In this document: piece after piece, positions 9,056 to 17,570 of the stretch
How the letters are laid out: every line of letters begins with the position of its first letter
Position numbering within the stretch: the stretch's first letter is position 1
NCBI RefSeq assembly: GCF_022870885.1
Contig: NZ_CP091509.1
Span: forward strand, 1,736,001 to 1,800,000
Source: Neisseria dumasiana
GTDB lineage: Bacteria > Pseudomonadota > Gammaproteobacteria > Burkholderiales > Neisseriaceae
Direction of reading: 5' to 3'
DNA length: 64,000 nucleotides
Position numbers and translations under genes: made by a program
Notes under the pieces: generated by a model
The model's database searches: none
The model's input: only the letters and a program-made list of their open reading frames with translations
What the model was told of the DNA's origin: nothing

Positions 9056-10285
9056 TCACAACATCTTGCCGCCGCGGTTTTCCAACCAAGCATCACGCGA
9101 GCACAGCCACAACAGAATAACGCCCATCATCGTACACACCAGCATCATCCCCGCCATAACCAACGCCGTACCGTTGTGCAGCCAAGTCGTAAGCATACCC
9201 ATAACCGCTCCGATTACCGACTGGCACACCCCCAGCACCGCATTGGCGCTGCCGCCCTCTTTTCGGAAATACTCCATAAAGCATGCTTGGGTGTTGGCGG
9301 TAATCAACCCCTGCGTACCTACCGACACCACAACGAATCCCACCAAAAGCCACATATGCGGCAGCTTCAACCACCACACCGATGCAAACATCAAGGCATT
9401 GGCAGTAAGTTGCACGGCAATACCCCATTTCAAAATATCCTGAGCATGCGTACCGTTCTTCAAGCGCCATGCCGTAACACGGTTAAACAGCGCCATCGTT
9501 ATGATGTTCATACCGAAAACCCACGCATAAGCATGTGCCGAAACACCATACAGCTCCATATAAACAAACGATGATTCGGTTAAAAAAACAAACATCGAAG
9601 AAAAACTGAAGGCTTGGAAAAACAGATAACCCAAAGCTGGCTTGGTGGACAACACACTTTTATAACGCCCTAACACCACCGGAAAAATACGTCCGTCTAT
9701 ACGGCCGGTTTCTTTCGGCTTCGCCAAACAGATATAAAGCAAACACCACACGGCCGCAGCATAAACGCCTAAAAAAACAAAAATAGCACGCCAACCGCCC
9801 AAACTTTTCAAAGCCGCTCCCAGCATCGGTGCCAACAGAGGCGCGGCCATCATGATAATGCCGATCAAGGCAAACATTTGCGCGGCCTGACGGCCCTCGT
9901 AATGATCGCGCACCGTCGCCCCCACAACCACCACAGCCATCCCCGCACCAAACGCTTGCAGCAACCTCAGCAGCAGCAATTGTTCCACCGTTTGAACCGC
10001 CGCCAACCCGGCAACACTGATTAAATAAACCACCAAACCCAGCAATGCAATGATGCGGCGGCCTTTAATATCCGAAAGCGAACCGCCCACAATCTGCCCC
10101 GCTGCCACACCGAACAAAAAAGCGCTCAAACTCTGCTCGATACGGTGGATATCCGCCCCCAAACTCTTCGCCATATCGGGAATCGCGGGCAGATAAGTAT
10201 CGATAGACAAAGGCATCAGAGCCACCAGCGAAGCCAACAGAAAAGCCATCTGCCTTTCGTTAAGCACAGGAGGAGTCAGGGGCAT
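9056..10285 (-). CDS. Bcr/CflA-family drug:proton antiporter (MFS)
   Basis: 409 residues from ATG 10285, which has GGAAAG eight bases upstream; the frame is open to 10420 but that upstream part is leader (see 10286-10502). There are twelve hydrophobic segments. SIDTYLPAIPDMAKSLG in helix 1 is the DHA1 Bcr/CflA signature, and GGSLSDIKGRRIIALLG is MFS motif A after helix 2. These pumps export bicyclomycin, chloramphenicol, sulfonamides or dipeptides; the substrate here is unknown. The gene is monocistronic with an unusually structured 5' leader. Confidence 0.88.
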   Translation of the reverse strand: MPLTPPVLNERQMAFLLASLVALMPLSIDTYLPAIPDMAKSLGADIHRIEQSLSAFLFGVAAGQIVGGSLSDIKGRRIIALLGLVVYLISVAGLAAVQTVEQLLLLRLLQAFGAGMAVVVVGATVRDHYEGRQAAQMFALIGIIMMAAPLLAPMLGAALKSLGGWRAIFVFLGVYAAAVWCLLYICLAKPKETGRIDGRIFPVVLGRYKSVLSTKPALGYLFFQAFSFSSMFVFLTESSFVYMELYGVSAHAYAWVFGMNIITMALFNRVTAWRLKNGTHAQDILKWGIAVQLTANALMFASVWWLKLPHMWLLVGFVVVSVGTQGLITANTQACFMEYFRKEGGSANAVLGVCQSVIGAVMGMLTTWLHNGTALVMAGMMLVCTMMGVILLWLCSRDAWLENRGGKML

Positions 10286-10502
10286 AACACAATCTTTCCA
10301 ACAAGAAATCAATATAATAAACCAAGCCACCCGAAGGCGGCTTGGTAGTCGTGCGGCAAATAAATTCACTTGGTTACAGGAGAGCGCACCACGCTTGCAC
10401 CCGATATCCGCCAACCTCATCGGTTATCGGTAGAAGGGATAACCGCTTCACTCACAAGTGCGGCACGCATGGTTTTTCAATCAATTAGCCGTATGTATTA
10501 TA
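10286..10502 (-). promoter_or_regulatory. Promoter and structured ~200-nt leader with attenuator-like hairpin upstream of the Bcr/CflA gene
   Basis: Read on the minus strand: a perfect -10 box TATAAT (10502-10497), then a leader with an 8-bp hairpin (CGGTTATC / GATAACCG, between about 10447 and 10421). Further on, ACCAAGCCGCC TTCG GGTGGCTTGGT (10346-10321) forms an 11-bp stem capped by a UUCG tetraloop and is followed at once by TTATTATATT. That resembles an intrinsic terminator 36 bases before the start codon. TGCCGCAC occurs twice in the leader. I do not recognise a known riboswitch class. The hairpin and -10 box are directly visible; attenuation is inferred. Confidence 0.5.
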
Positions 10503-10670
10503 CAACGCAGCAACATGATGCGTGAAACCGCCTTTAGGAAAGCCTGCTCCAACGCTCAGGAAACAAACCCGGTCAGAAACCTTTGCGGTTATCGCCACGA
10601 TAGACAAGCGCGGGCGGCATACAAAGCAACCATGCACCGCAAACGGCGTTTTTACAAAAGCCCCAAACAA
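10503..10670. other. Intergenic sequence without a supported gene
   Basis: No start with a ribosome site or recognisable protein is seen on either strand. Around 10598-10665 it carries a degenerate relative of the MITE at 59761-59901 (blocks resembling ATAGACAAGC, CATGCACCGCAAACGG and TTTTACAAAAGCC). Confidence 0.35.
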
Positions 10671-10700
10671 TAAAAAAACCTGCCGCAAATACGGCAGGTT
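10671..10700 (-). terminator. Intrinsic terminator of the small secreted protein gene
   Basis: On the minus strand AACCTGCCG pairs with CGGCAGGTT across six bases, followed by a run of T (A-run at 10672-10678 on the plus strand). It lies about 100 bases past the stop at 10803. Confidence 0.8.
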
Positions 10701-10802
10701 GGTTTTCAAGCAAAGGAACTTGCGAATAAACGGCACACATACAGTTTAATGTCGGCTTAAAGCCTTTGAACCGTTATTCCGAAGCCCCCTGTTTCGCGGC
10801 TG

Positions 10803-11009
10803 TTACTTCACAACACCGCTTGCGGTATTCACACCGGAAGCATCCAACGGAGTAGCCGTTGCTGTGGTTTTATCTGCACTTTTGGTTTTGGCTGCTTTTG
10901 AGGCAGATACTTTGGCCTCACCCGGTTTTTTAACGGTTGGTTCGGCCGGAGCAGCAGTTACAGCAGCAGACATCGCAGCCAGCGATACAATTAAAGCAAA
11001 CTTTTTCAT
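10803..11009 (-). CDS. Small secreted Ala/Lys/Thr-rich protein, unknown function
   Basis: 68 residues. MKKFALIVSLAAMSAAVTAAPA is a good Sec signal peptide with cleavage after AAVTA or TAA. The mature part of about 47 residues is low-complexity (KKPGEAKVSASKAAKTKSAD), positively charged and probably unstructured. AAGGAT lies six bases before the ATG, which makes it a real gene despite its size. Promoter sequence would lie in the 440-bp gap upstream. It recalls short acid-shock-like or cell-envelope peptides only in composition; no family is claimed. Confidence 0.72.
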   Translation of the reverse strand: MKKFALIVSLAAMSAAVTAAPAEPTVKKPGEAKVSASKAAKTKSADKTTATATPLDASGVNTASGVVK

Positions 11010-11453
11010 CTGTATATCCTTATAAAATCAATAAAACACCATGTTCGAAAACATGTGCTTGTGAGAAAGAATCGACAAAGAAAAGTTCATCGGGCCGGAT
11101 GGCAGCCGGTTAAAAAATATTAAGTTGATTCAATGCCATAAAAATAAAACCACTCTGCCGGAAACATCCTTCCGAACCGCCGCCCTTACCGTATGGCTTT
11201 TTTTCAGACGGCCTCCCTATTTGGCGTGCAACCCATATTTCATTGATAAAAAACTGCAAACCGTTTCAACATTAAACATCGCTTGGCACAAGCTTCACAG
11301 AATTTTTCCCGACGATATCGGCCGATGCAGGGAAGCAATACGAAAAAAATGCCGCTTAAGCGGCAAAAATCTGTTCGGCTCAGGCCGAGTTTCTCGGTTC
11401 GGATTCCGATATCAAACATTACGCCGGTCAATGATGCGTGCCGACGCCCACGG
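11010..11453. other. Intergenic region between the small secreted protein and the rhodanese gene
   Basis: Contains one DUS (TTCAGACGGCCT near 11204) and the terminator at 11343-11370. I see no gene with a ribosome site; a 111-residue plus-strand frame has no recognisable content. Confidence 0.4.
11343..11370 (-). terminator. Intrinsic terminator of the rhodanese gene
   Basis: On the minus strand TGCCGC TTAA GCGGCA is followed by TTTTTTT. It is about 85 bases beyond the rhodanese stop. Confidence 0.75.
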
Positions 11454-11774
11454 TCAGTAGCGCGGCATTTCCGAATCCACCAAAACCGACCAAGCATCAA
11501 TCCCGCCCTGCAGGTTATACAGTTGCTCGAACCCGGCTTCCGCCAAATACATGGCCGTATGCAGGCTGCGGATGCCGTGATGGCAATACACCACAATCGG
11601 CACATCGTCGGGCAACTCGTTATAACGCATGGGAATCAGATTCATCGGAATATGGGTATGGCCGGGTAAAGCACACAAATCCACTTCTTCGTCGGTACGC
11701 ACATCGAGCAGCACAAACTGCATGCCCTCGTCCAACCATTGCTTTAACTCGATAGGAGAAATTTGCGGAATCAT
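11454..11774 (-). CDS. Single-domain rhodanese-like protein (GlpE/PspE type)
   Basis: 106 residues from ATG 11774; a GTG at 11792 could add six residues. One rhodanese fold: FVLLDVRTDEEVDLCALPGHTHIPMNLIP, then the active-site loop VVYCHHGIRSLHTAMYLAEAGF with the catalytic cysteine near residue 63, and the C-terminal LQGGIDAW. The active-site loop CHHGIRS is typical of small bacterial rhodaneses that transfer sulfane sulphur. It follows pcm on the same strand after about 100 bases with a DUS hairpin between them, so the two are probably transcribed separately. Confidence 0.88.
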   Translation of the reverse strand: MIPQISPIELKQWLDEGMQFVLLDVRTDEEVDLCALPGHTHIPMNLIPMRYNELPDDVPIVVYCHHGIRSLHTAMYLAEAGFEQLYNLQGGIDAWSVLVDSEMPRY

Positions 11775-11830
11775 TTTCGGTTCACTTTCCACCCGTTTGC
11801 TCTACGGATTTCTTTCGTCTCAAAATAATA

Positions 11831-11862
11831 AGGCCGTCTGAAAAAGCTTTTTCAGACGGCCT
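11831..11862 (-). terminator. Perfect inverted DUS pair behind pcm
   Basis: AGGCCGTCTGAAAAA and its exact 15-bp reverse complement are separated by two bases, immediately 3' of pcm; T-rich sequence follows on the minus strand. Confidence 0.7.
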
Positions 11863-11873
11863 GATCGTCAAGC

Positions 11874-12530
11874 TTAAAAATTAAATTTTGCAGAAGCCGA
11901 TAAAGTCGGCGTTTTCAATCCGGGGATATAAGTGTCAAACAGCACTTCTTCACTAAACGAATCGCCGTTGCGCGTAATCAGCAAAGCACGCTGAACCGGT
12001 GCTTCACCCACCACCACAACCATGCGTCCGCCGTTACTCAGCTGGTTTTTCAACGCTTCCGGCACTTCGGGCACGGCTCCGCCGATATATACCGCATCAA
12101 AAGGCGATTGCCCCGACACGCCCGCCAAACCGTCGCCAACCTGATAAATGATTTTATTGAAACCCAATTTATCCAATACCGCTTTGGCACGTTGCTGCTG
12201 CTGTTCGTCAACATCCACGGTAACCACATTGGCACTGAGTTTGCTCAATAAGGCCGCCGCATAACCGGAGCCCGTACCGACTTCCAACACCTTGTCGTCC
12301 GCCTTCAAAGCCAGCCCCTGAATCAGGCGGGCCACGATTTTAGGCTCCAACATGCTGCCGCCGTTGGGCAGCGGCAACGTTTTATCCGCATAAGCATAAG
12401 CCTGCTGCGATTGGTCAACAAAATATTCGCGCGGAACTTCGCTCAACGCATCCAAAACATCGAAGTCCAACACATCCCAAGGGCGGATTTGTTGCTCTAC
12501 CATATTGAAACGTGCCTGATCAAAATTCAT
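11874..12530 (-). CDS. pcm: Protein-L-isoaspartate O-methyltransferase family
   Basis: 218 residues from ATG 12530, which has GGAG seven bases upstream (the frame is open to 12599). The Rossmann SAM-binding motif VLEVGTGSGYAAALLSKL is near residue 83 and the family post-I segment VVTVDVDEQQQQRAKAVL follows. PREYFVDQSQQAYAYADKTLPLPNGGSMLEP matches the PCMT N-terminal substrate loop. It repairs isoaspartyl residues in aged proteins. The DAVYIGGAVPEVPEAL segment is the usual motif II region. PCMT relatives acting in ubiquinone or other methylations cannot be excluded. Confidence 0.85.
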   Translation of the reverse strand: MNFDQARFNMVEQQIRPWDVLDFDVLDALSEVPREYFVDQSQQAYAYADKTLPLPNGGSMLEPKIVARLIQGLALKADDKVLEVGTGSGYAAALLSKLSANVVTVDVDEQQQQRAKAVLDKLGFNKIIYQVGDGLAGVSGQSPFDAVYIGGAVPEVPEALKNQLSNGGRMVVVVGEAPVQRALLITRNGDSFSEEVLFDTYIPGLKTPTLSASAKFNF

Positions 12531-12696
12531 TCCGTGCTCCGTGATTATTTTATTCGGTGTGGTTAACTGCACTCCCGGCCGCATCGCCCGAGAAAGCATG
12601 GTTTATCGACTAAAAATATAAATATACAGCTCAATCAAATACAGCGCATGATTATAATGGTTTTCCCCACAGTATAACAGTATTTTTCAGACGGCC

Positions 12697-13200
12697 TCAG
12701 GCTTGGTTGGCTGCAATCATTTCCGCCAGCCTGCCCAAATAATATTCATCCGTACTGTCGAAACAGGCGGTGGTTTCCGCATCGGCATCCAACACCGCAA
12801 TCAACCTGCCCGATTGGTTTTTCACCGGCACGACAATTTCCGACTGCGACAAAGACGAACAGGCAATATGATCAGGATGCCGGTTAACGTCTTCCACCAC
12901 AATCGTCTGCCCCTGCGCCCAAGCCTGACCGCACACGCCCCTGCCGAAAGGAATACGCGTACACGCCAACGGCCCCTGAAACGGCCCGAGTACCAATTCG
13001 CGCTTTGTGTCATCTGCAAGATAAAAACCCACCCACAACCAACCGAATGCCGCTTTCAATACCGCAGCAATATTGGCCAAATTCGCAATCAAATCGGTTT
13101 CATCCCCAATCAGGCTCTCAATCTGAGGCAGAATTTCCTGATAAATTTCCGCCTTATCCGTACTTTCTATATGAAGCTCGTGCATGTCGTTTGATTCCAT
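12697..13200 (-). CDS. msrC: Free methionine-(R)-sulfoxide reductase, GAF domain
   Basis: 167 residues. A single GAF domain of the fRMsr/YebR type that reduces free methionine-R-sulfoxide in the cytoplasm. The three conserved cysteines are visible in ACTRIPFGRGVCG (two) and HPDHIACSS (one), the last being the usual catalytic position. NWVGFYL-type aromatic core residues appear as FGWLWVGFYLAD. The start at 13200 is the first ATG; an alternative at 13185 would lose five residues. Upstream sequence before tpiA holds no obvious shared promoter. All three cysteines are present, so activity is expected. Confidence 0.88.
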   Translation of the reverse strand: MESNDMHELHIESTDKAEIYQEILPQIESLIGDETDLIANLANIAAVLKAAFGWLWVGFYLADDTKRELVLGPFQGPLACTRIPFGRGVCGQAWAQGQTIVVEDVNRHPDHIACSSLSQSEIVVPVKNQSGRLIAVLDADAETTACFDSTDEYYLGRLAEMIAANQA

Positions 13201-13409
13201 ACCAATCCATTAAAACAAACAGCATTGTCAGGCCAAGCCGTTTACACGGTCAAGCCTGCCGCCCCCTTACGCAAAATACCAAATAAAATTTCTATAAAAT
13301 TCAATAAAAACACACATCCTTTTCATTTTCCCTACATATTAAACCGCCACACACCCTGTCAATGTGCGTTAAAATCAAAACATTCTGGAAGTAAATAAAG
13401 GACCAAATC

Positions 13410-14165
13410 ATGTGGGATAAAAAATGGGTTATCGGCAACTGGAAAATGAACGGCCGCCTGCAAAACAATAATGCTTTAATGCACCGTTTCCGCATTATGC
13501 CCACAGCAGACCGGGTCGTCATCGGCTTGGCCGCTCCCACCGTATATCTGCTCCAGCTGCACAACGCCATGCAGATTGTGCTGAACAACCGCATCCTTAC
13601 CTGCGCGCAAGATGTCAGCCGCTTTCCCAACAACGGCGCCTACACCGGCGAAGTATCCGCCGACATGATGGCCGACATCGGCGTCGATATCGTATTGATC
13701 GGGCACTCCGAACGAAGCCTGTATTTCGGTGAAAAGAACGAAATCCAGCGTCAAAAAATGGTCAACGTATTAAACGTCGGTTTGACTCCCCTTTTGTGTG
13801 TCGGCGAAAGTTTGGAAGAGCGCGAAGCAGGCCGCGAACAGGAAATCATCGCCCACCAACTTTCCATTTTAGAAGGGCTCGACACCAAAAACATCGCCGT
13901 AGCTTACGAACCCGTGTGGGCAATCGGCACAGGCAAAGTTGCCACAACCGACCAAATTGCCGCCATGCACGCATTTATTCACAAACAAATCTTGTCATTG
14001 TGCGGCAACGATGTTAATATTCGCATCCTTTACGGCGGAAGCGTCAACGCAAACAATGCAGCAGACATTTTCGCCGTGCCCTATGTAGACGGCGCATTAG
14101 TAGGCGGAGCCTCGTTATCATACGATTCATTTACCGCCATTATCGATGCCGCACAAGATTCGTAA
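13410..14165 (+). CDS. tpiA: Triosephosphate isomerase
   Basis: 251 residues with AAGGA eight bases before the ATG. It interconverts dihydroxyacetone phosphate and glyceraldehyde-3-phosphate. The catalytic set is complete: Asn/Lys in IGNWKMNG (near residue 11), His in LIGHSERS (near 97) and Glu in [12 protein letters not shown] (near 170). The phosphate loops [12 protein letters not shown] and GALVGGASL are at the C terminus. secG starts five bases after its stop, a gene order shared by many proteobacteria, so they form one operon. Confidence 0.97.
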   Translation: MWDKKWVIGNWKMNGRLQNNNALMHRFRIMPTADRVVIGLAAPTVYLLQLHNAMQIVLNNRILTCAQDVSRFPNNGAYTGEVSADMMADIGVDIVLIGHSERSLYFGEKNEIQRQKMVNVLNVGLTPLLCVGESLEEREAGREQEIIAHQLSILEGLDTKNIAVAYEPVWAIGTGKVATTDQIAAMHAFIHKQILSLCGNDVNIRILYGGSVNANNAADIFAVPYVDGALVGGASLSYDSFTAIIDAAQDS

Positions 14166-14170
14166 AGATT

Positions 14171-14524
14171 ATGGAAGCTTTTAAAACCGTTATTTGGATT
14201 ATCAATATCTTCTCCGCCTTGGCAGTTATCGTGCTGGTTTTGATGCAGCATGGCAAAGGCGCAGACGCAGGTGCCACATTCGGTTCTGGAAGCGGTAGCG
14301 CACAAGGCGTATTCGGTTCGGGCGGCAATGCCAACTTTTTGAGCCGCAGCACCGCCATAGCAGCAACCATTTTCTTTGCCACCTGCATGGCCATGGTTTA
14401 CACCAATACCCATAGCAGCAAGCACGGATTGGATTTCAGCACGGTACAGCAAAGCACTCCTGCTCCGGTGCAAACCCTTCCTACTGACAATACACAGCAA
14501 ACACCTGCATCTCCTGCAAAATAA
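14171..14524 (+). CDS. secG: Preprotein translocase subunit SecG
   Basis: 117 residues. This is the small subunit of the SecYEG channel. Two membrane helices flank the conserved cytoplasmic loop: VIWIINIFSALAVIVLVLMQ, then HGKGADAGATFGSGSGSAQGVFGSGG-type glycine/serine sequence, then a second helix ending FFATCMAMVYTNT. The tail is Thr/Pro/Gln-rich and longer than the E. coli tail. It is five bases downstream of tpiA and followed by tRNA-Leu 68 bases later. Confidence 0.95.
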   Translation: MEAFKTVIWIINIFSALAVIVLVLMQHGKGADAGATFGSGSGSAQGVFGSGGNANFLSRSTAIAATIFFATCMAMVYTNTHSSKHGLDFSTVQQSTPAPVQTLPTDNTQQTPASPAK

Positions 14525-14592
14525 ATACTTGTTTGGTTAACTTTTAGTTAATCCATACAACAAATTTAAATTGAAAAAATTATAAGTTTTAT

Positions 14593-14678
14593 GCCGACAT
14601 GGTGGAATTGGTAGACACGCTATCTTGAGGGGGTAGTGACCCTAGGTCGTTCGAGTTCAAGTCTCGATGTCGGCACCA
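14593..14678 (+). tRNA. tRNA-Leu (anticodon GAG), CCA encoded
   Basis: The acceptor arms GCCGACA and TGTCGGC pair perfectly and ACCA follows. The D-arm region GTGGAATTGGTAGACACGC, the anticodon loop TCTTGAGGG, a class II variable arm (TAGTGACCCTA) and the T-loop TTCGAGTTCAAGTCTCGA are in order. The length of 86 bases with a long variable arm fits a leucine tRNA reading CUC/CUU. It is probably cotranscribed with, or close behind, secG. Confidence 0.95.
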
Positions 14679-14680
14679 TC

Positions 14681-14713
14681 AAAAAAACAGCCCGATTTTC
14701 GGGCTGTTTTTTT
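14681..14713 (+). terminator. Intrinsic terminator after tRNA-Leu
   Basis: AAAACAGCCCGA and TCGGGCTGTTTT form a 12-bp stem with a three-base loop and a T-run, three bases after the tRNA CCA. Confidence 0.93.
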
Positions 14714-14862
14714 ACATCCCCACTAATATGGTTACTTTAACAACCGGCTTATAAATTTTATCTTTACTTCAACAAGCTATAACAAAAAATGCAGCTTACC
14801 GAAACTATTTCTGCTATATTTTTCCCGGCTGCTCTGTTAGTTATTATCGAGGCCGTCTGAAT

Positions 14863-15417
14863 ATGGATTATTGTGATTTTTCCAACACGCTACCGAATGA
14901 TACGGACAATCCGAACAAGCATTACCACGATCATGTTTACGGCTTTCCCGTCTGCAGTGACAACGAGTTATTTGAACGTTTGGTATTGGAAATCAATCAA
15001 GCGGGGCTGAACTGGACGTTAATCTTAAAGAAACAAAAAGCTTTTCAGACGGCTTATTCAGGTTTCGATATTTCTGCGGTTGCCGCTTATGACGATGCCG
15101 ACCGTACCCGCTTATTGAATGATGTGGGTATTATCCGTAACCGTTTGAAAATTGATGCGGCCATTTATAATGCACGGCAGCTGTTAATCTTACGGCAGAA
15201 ATACGGTTCTTTCCGCAATTGGCTGGATCAGCACCACCCTAGAAGTCTGCCCGAATGGACGAAGCTTTTCAAAAAGCATTTCAAATTTGTCGGCGGGGAA
15301 ATCGTAAACGAATTTTTGATGAGTACGGGCTATCTGCAAGGTGCTCATAAAGAGAACTGCCCGATTTACAGTAAGGTTTTGGCGCAAAAGCCCAAATGGG
15401 CAGAATATGGCAAATAA
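14863..15417 (+). CDS. tag: DNA-3-methyladenine glycosylase I
   Basis: 184 residues. It excises 3-methyladenine from alkylated DNA. The zinc site of the TagI family is visible as Cys4, a His near the N terminus (HYHDHVYGFP) and HKENCP at the C terminus. LVLEINQAGLNWTLILKKQKAF contains the base-pocket glutamate and tryptophan, and DVGIIRNRLKIDAAIYNA is the helix-hairpin-helix region. A DUS ends one base before the start codon, so there is no classical Shine-Dalgarno; the start is fixed by the need for Cys4. It is followed by a hairpin shared with the convergent PepSY gene. Confidence 0.92.
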   Translation: MDYCDFSNTLPNDTDNPNKHYHDHVYGFPVCSDNELFERLVLEINQAGLNWTLILKKQKAFQTAYSGFDISAVAAYDDADRTRLLNDVGIIRNRLKIDAAIYNARQLLILRQKYGSFRNWLDQHHPRSLPEWTKLFKKHFKFVGGEIVNEFLMSTGYLQGAHKENCPIYSKVLAQKPKWAEYGK

Positions 15418-15494
15418 ACCTGTTTTTGATACAAGGCAATAAAGCGCAGTAACGCTGTATCAGAAATAAAGTTTATTTGCTATAAACAAAAAAG

Positions 15495-15524
15495 CGGCCT
15501 GAAAAGCGTTATACTTTCAGGCCG
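15495..15524 (-). terminator. Hairpin terminator between tag and the PepSY gene
   Basis: CGGCCTGAAA pairs with TTTCAGGCCG across ten bases; on the minus strand CTTTTTTG follows, fitting the PepSY gene. The arms look like a degenerate DUS pair. Confidence 0.7.
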
Positions 15525-15553
15525 TAAACCAGTTGTGAAACGAAGGGAATAAA

Positions 15554-15865
15554 TCAATAGTCGATACGCGAAGAGAGGATTCTGCCGTTTTTGGCATCCA
15601 CTACCACGTCGTATTCTTGACCGCCTTTGGTGATCAGCTCGACATCATAATGTGCTCCGCGGTGGCGGCTCATATCGAAATCAACTTCTTTGATAAATGC
15701 ACCGGGAAATTTTTTCAAAGCGGCATTAGCGGCAGCATCGTGCGTGATGTATTTACCCGGATTTTGCTGCAGGTAGTAATCGTCGCTATCGGCCATAGCA
15801 GGTGCGGCGGCAATCATAAAGGCAGAGGCCAACAAAGCAGCGATGGTTTTATTTAATTTCAACAT
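15554..15865 (-). CDS. Secreted PepSY-domain protein
   Basis: 103 residues from ATG 15865 (AAGGATG eight bases upstream; the open frame to 15931 lacks a ribosome site). The signal peptide runs MLKLNKTIAALLASAFMIAAAPAMA. The mature part is a single PepSY domain (ITHDAAANAALKKFPGAFIKEVDFD, then YDVELITKGGQEYDVVVDAKNGRIL). PepSY domains are thought to inhibit or chaperone periplasmic proteases or bind ligands; the role here is unknown. It is a paralogue of the protein at 39184-39453: both end YSNRIDY/LSSRIDY-like. Confidence 0.85.
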   Translation of the reverse strand: MLKLNKTIAALLASAFMIAAAPAMADSDDYYLQQNPGKYITHDAAANAALKKFPGAFIKEVDFDMSRHRGAHYDVELITKGGQEYDVVVDAKNGRILSSRIDY

Positions 15866-15989
15866 AGTAAGCATCCTTTTCAATGATTTAGTTAATTTAA
15901 GCAGGGGAACTCGGCTCCCTATGCTTGGCATTCTAAACAGGTACAGTTAGGTAAAAATTAGCCGGCCAGAAAATTTAACGGGGTGTTGC

Positions 15990-17201
15990 ATGATGCAGAA
16001 TCAAGGCGATGAGGAAACATTAGCGCGGCAAGTGCCTTTGTTGTTGCGCTTGGCGGTTGCGGTAACCGGGCTTTCTGCTTTTTTACAGGTTTATTCCTTA
16101 CAAGCCATTTTGCCTTTATTGGTTCGGGATTTGGCGGCAACTGAAGTGCAGGCCGGGCTTTCGGTAGGAGCAACCGTTTTGGGCGTGGCCATGATGTCGC
16201 CTTTTATGGGGATGTTGTCGGACGCGGTCGGACGAAAAATATTTATTGTCGGTTCTCTGTTGTTTCTTGCCATACCCACCGCACTTTTGGCCGGCGTGCA
16301 GACAATCGAGCAAATGATGTTGCTGCGCTTTTTACAGGGTGTGGCTGTTCCGGGCATTACGGTAGTGCTGATCGCCTACATCGGGGAGGAATTCGACGGC
16401 AAAGCAATGACACGGCTGATGTCGCTTTATGTGGCGGGAACGGTATTAGGCGGCTTTCTCGGGCGTTTTATTCTCGGCCATTTAAGCGAAATCATCGGAT
16501 GGCGCGCAGCGTTTTATGTAATGGCGCTTCTGGCTGTGTTTAGTGCGTTTTTTATCGGCAAACAATTGCCTGCCTCGCAAAAGTTCACAGCCAAGCCGCA
16601 TTTTCAGACGGCCTTACACACCTTGTCGAATCACCTGAAAAACCGCTATGTGATTGCGGCATGCCTGCTCGGAGCGTGCGTATTGTGCTCGTTGGTGGGC
16701 TGCTTTACCTATATAAATCTGTATCTTGCCGAAGCACCCTATTCGCTTGACAGCGGCGGCTTGGCCAATCTTTTTTCCGTATATCTGATCGGCATGGTGA
16801 TTACGCCTTTGTCGTCCAAACTGATAACCCGTTTCGGCAGCGCCCGCACGATTATGCTGGCCATTGCCGCCTCGGCGGTGGGTGTAGCCGGCACATTATT
16901 TGCCCCGCTTCCCGTTATTATTGCCGCGTTGGTTTTGATGTCTTCCGGCGTATTTATTACTCAGGCCGCCACCATCAGCTATATTGCGGCCAACGTGAGG
17001 GAAGGCCGCTCGCTTGCCTCCGGATTGTATTACATGGCTTATTACGGCGGCGGCACCCTGGGCGCGTGGCTGTGCGGTTTGGCTTACTCACGATACGGCT
17101 GGACGGGCGTAGTGTGCGTTCTGCTGTCGGTTCAGGCTGCGGCCGTAATGGTTACGGTAAAAGGCATGTTGAGGCCGTCTGAAAAGTTTAATTGCTTATA
17201 G
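15990..17201 (+). CDS. MFS transporter, DHA1 drug/sugar-efflux type
   Basis: 403 residues with about twelve hydrophobic helices. MFS motif A is visible as GMLSDAVGRKIFIVGS after helix 2, and LRFLQGVAVPGITVVLIAYIGEEF is the motif B/C region. It resembles YnfM/arabinose-efflux permeases; the substrate is unknown. The stretch encoding the last 13 residues contains a DUS read in frame (RPSEK). A Correia-like repeat begins shortly after the stop. It stands alone. Confidence 0.85.
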   Translation: MMQNQGDEETLARQVPLLLRLAVAVTGLSAFLQVYSLQAILPLLVRDLAATEVQAGLSVGATVLGVAMMSPFMGMLSDAVGRKIFIVGSLLFLAIPTALLAGVQTIEQMMLLRFLQGVAVPGITVVLIAYIGEEFDGKAMTRLMSLYVAGTVLGGFLGRFILGHLSEIIGWRAAFYVMALLAVFSAFFIGKQLPASQKFTAKPHFQTALHTLSNHLKNRYVIAACLLGACVLCSLVGCFTYINLYLAEAPYSLDSGGLANLFSVYLIGMVITPLSSKLITRFGSARTIMLAIAASAVGVAGTLFAPLPVIIAALVLMSSGVFITQAATISYIAANVREGRSLASGLYYMAYYGGGTLGAWLCGLAYSRYGWTGVVCVLLSVQAAAVMVTVKGMLRPSEKFNCL

Positions 17202-17217
17202 CCCCCTGATATATTTT

Positions 17218-17345
17218 CATCACAAAGCAGCAAGCCGCACACGGCACAGGTAGAACGAAACGGATTCTGTCGCCGCGTTACTTTGGCGGCAAAATCGTTC
17301 TCTTTAAGCTAAGGCGCGGCAAGAATGTGTTGGGAGACTATAAGC
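17218..17345. repeat. Correia-like repeat element
   Basis: The order of blocks matches the Correia core: AGCAAGCCGCACACGGCACAGG, ACGGATTCTGTCGCCGCG, TCGTTCTCTTTAAGCTAAGG and CGCGGCAAGAATGTG, ending in ACTATAA. Compare 43357-43515, where the same blocks are closer to the published consensus as I remember it. The terminal repeats are degenerate. Confidence 0.6.
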
Positions 17346-17570
17346 AGTTAAACTTTTCAGACGGCCTTCGGTCAACGATATACGGCTATCAAAAACAGCC
17401 CGAAACCTTTCCCATCTGATGTGTATTTCTGTGTTTTTAGACTATCCTGTAACGTCTTAAACAACATGAACAGGCCGGTTATTTTGTGCCGACCATATCT
17501 GAACATGCCTTTCACACCATCATAACGTGATGGTAAAGTGCGATTTCTTTTTAATATCTCTGCGAACATC
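17346..17570. other. Intergenic sequence before the DUF4126 gene
   Basis: Contains one DUS (TTCAGACGGCCT near 17357). No supported gene; a short minus-strand frame across it shows nothing recognisable. Confidence 0.35.

Noticed and set aside
10458..10673. 71-residue plus-strand frame in the gap before the small secreted protein
   Set aside because: No ribosome site, Arg/Lys-rich composition, and its 3' part overlaps a degenerate MITE copy.
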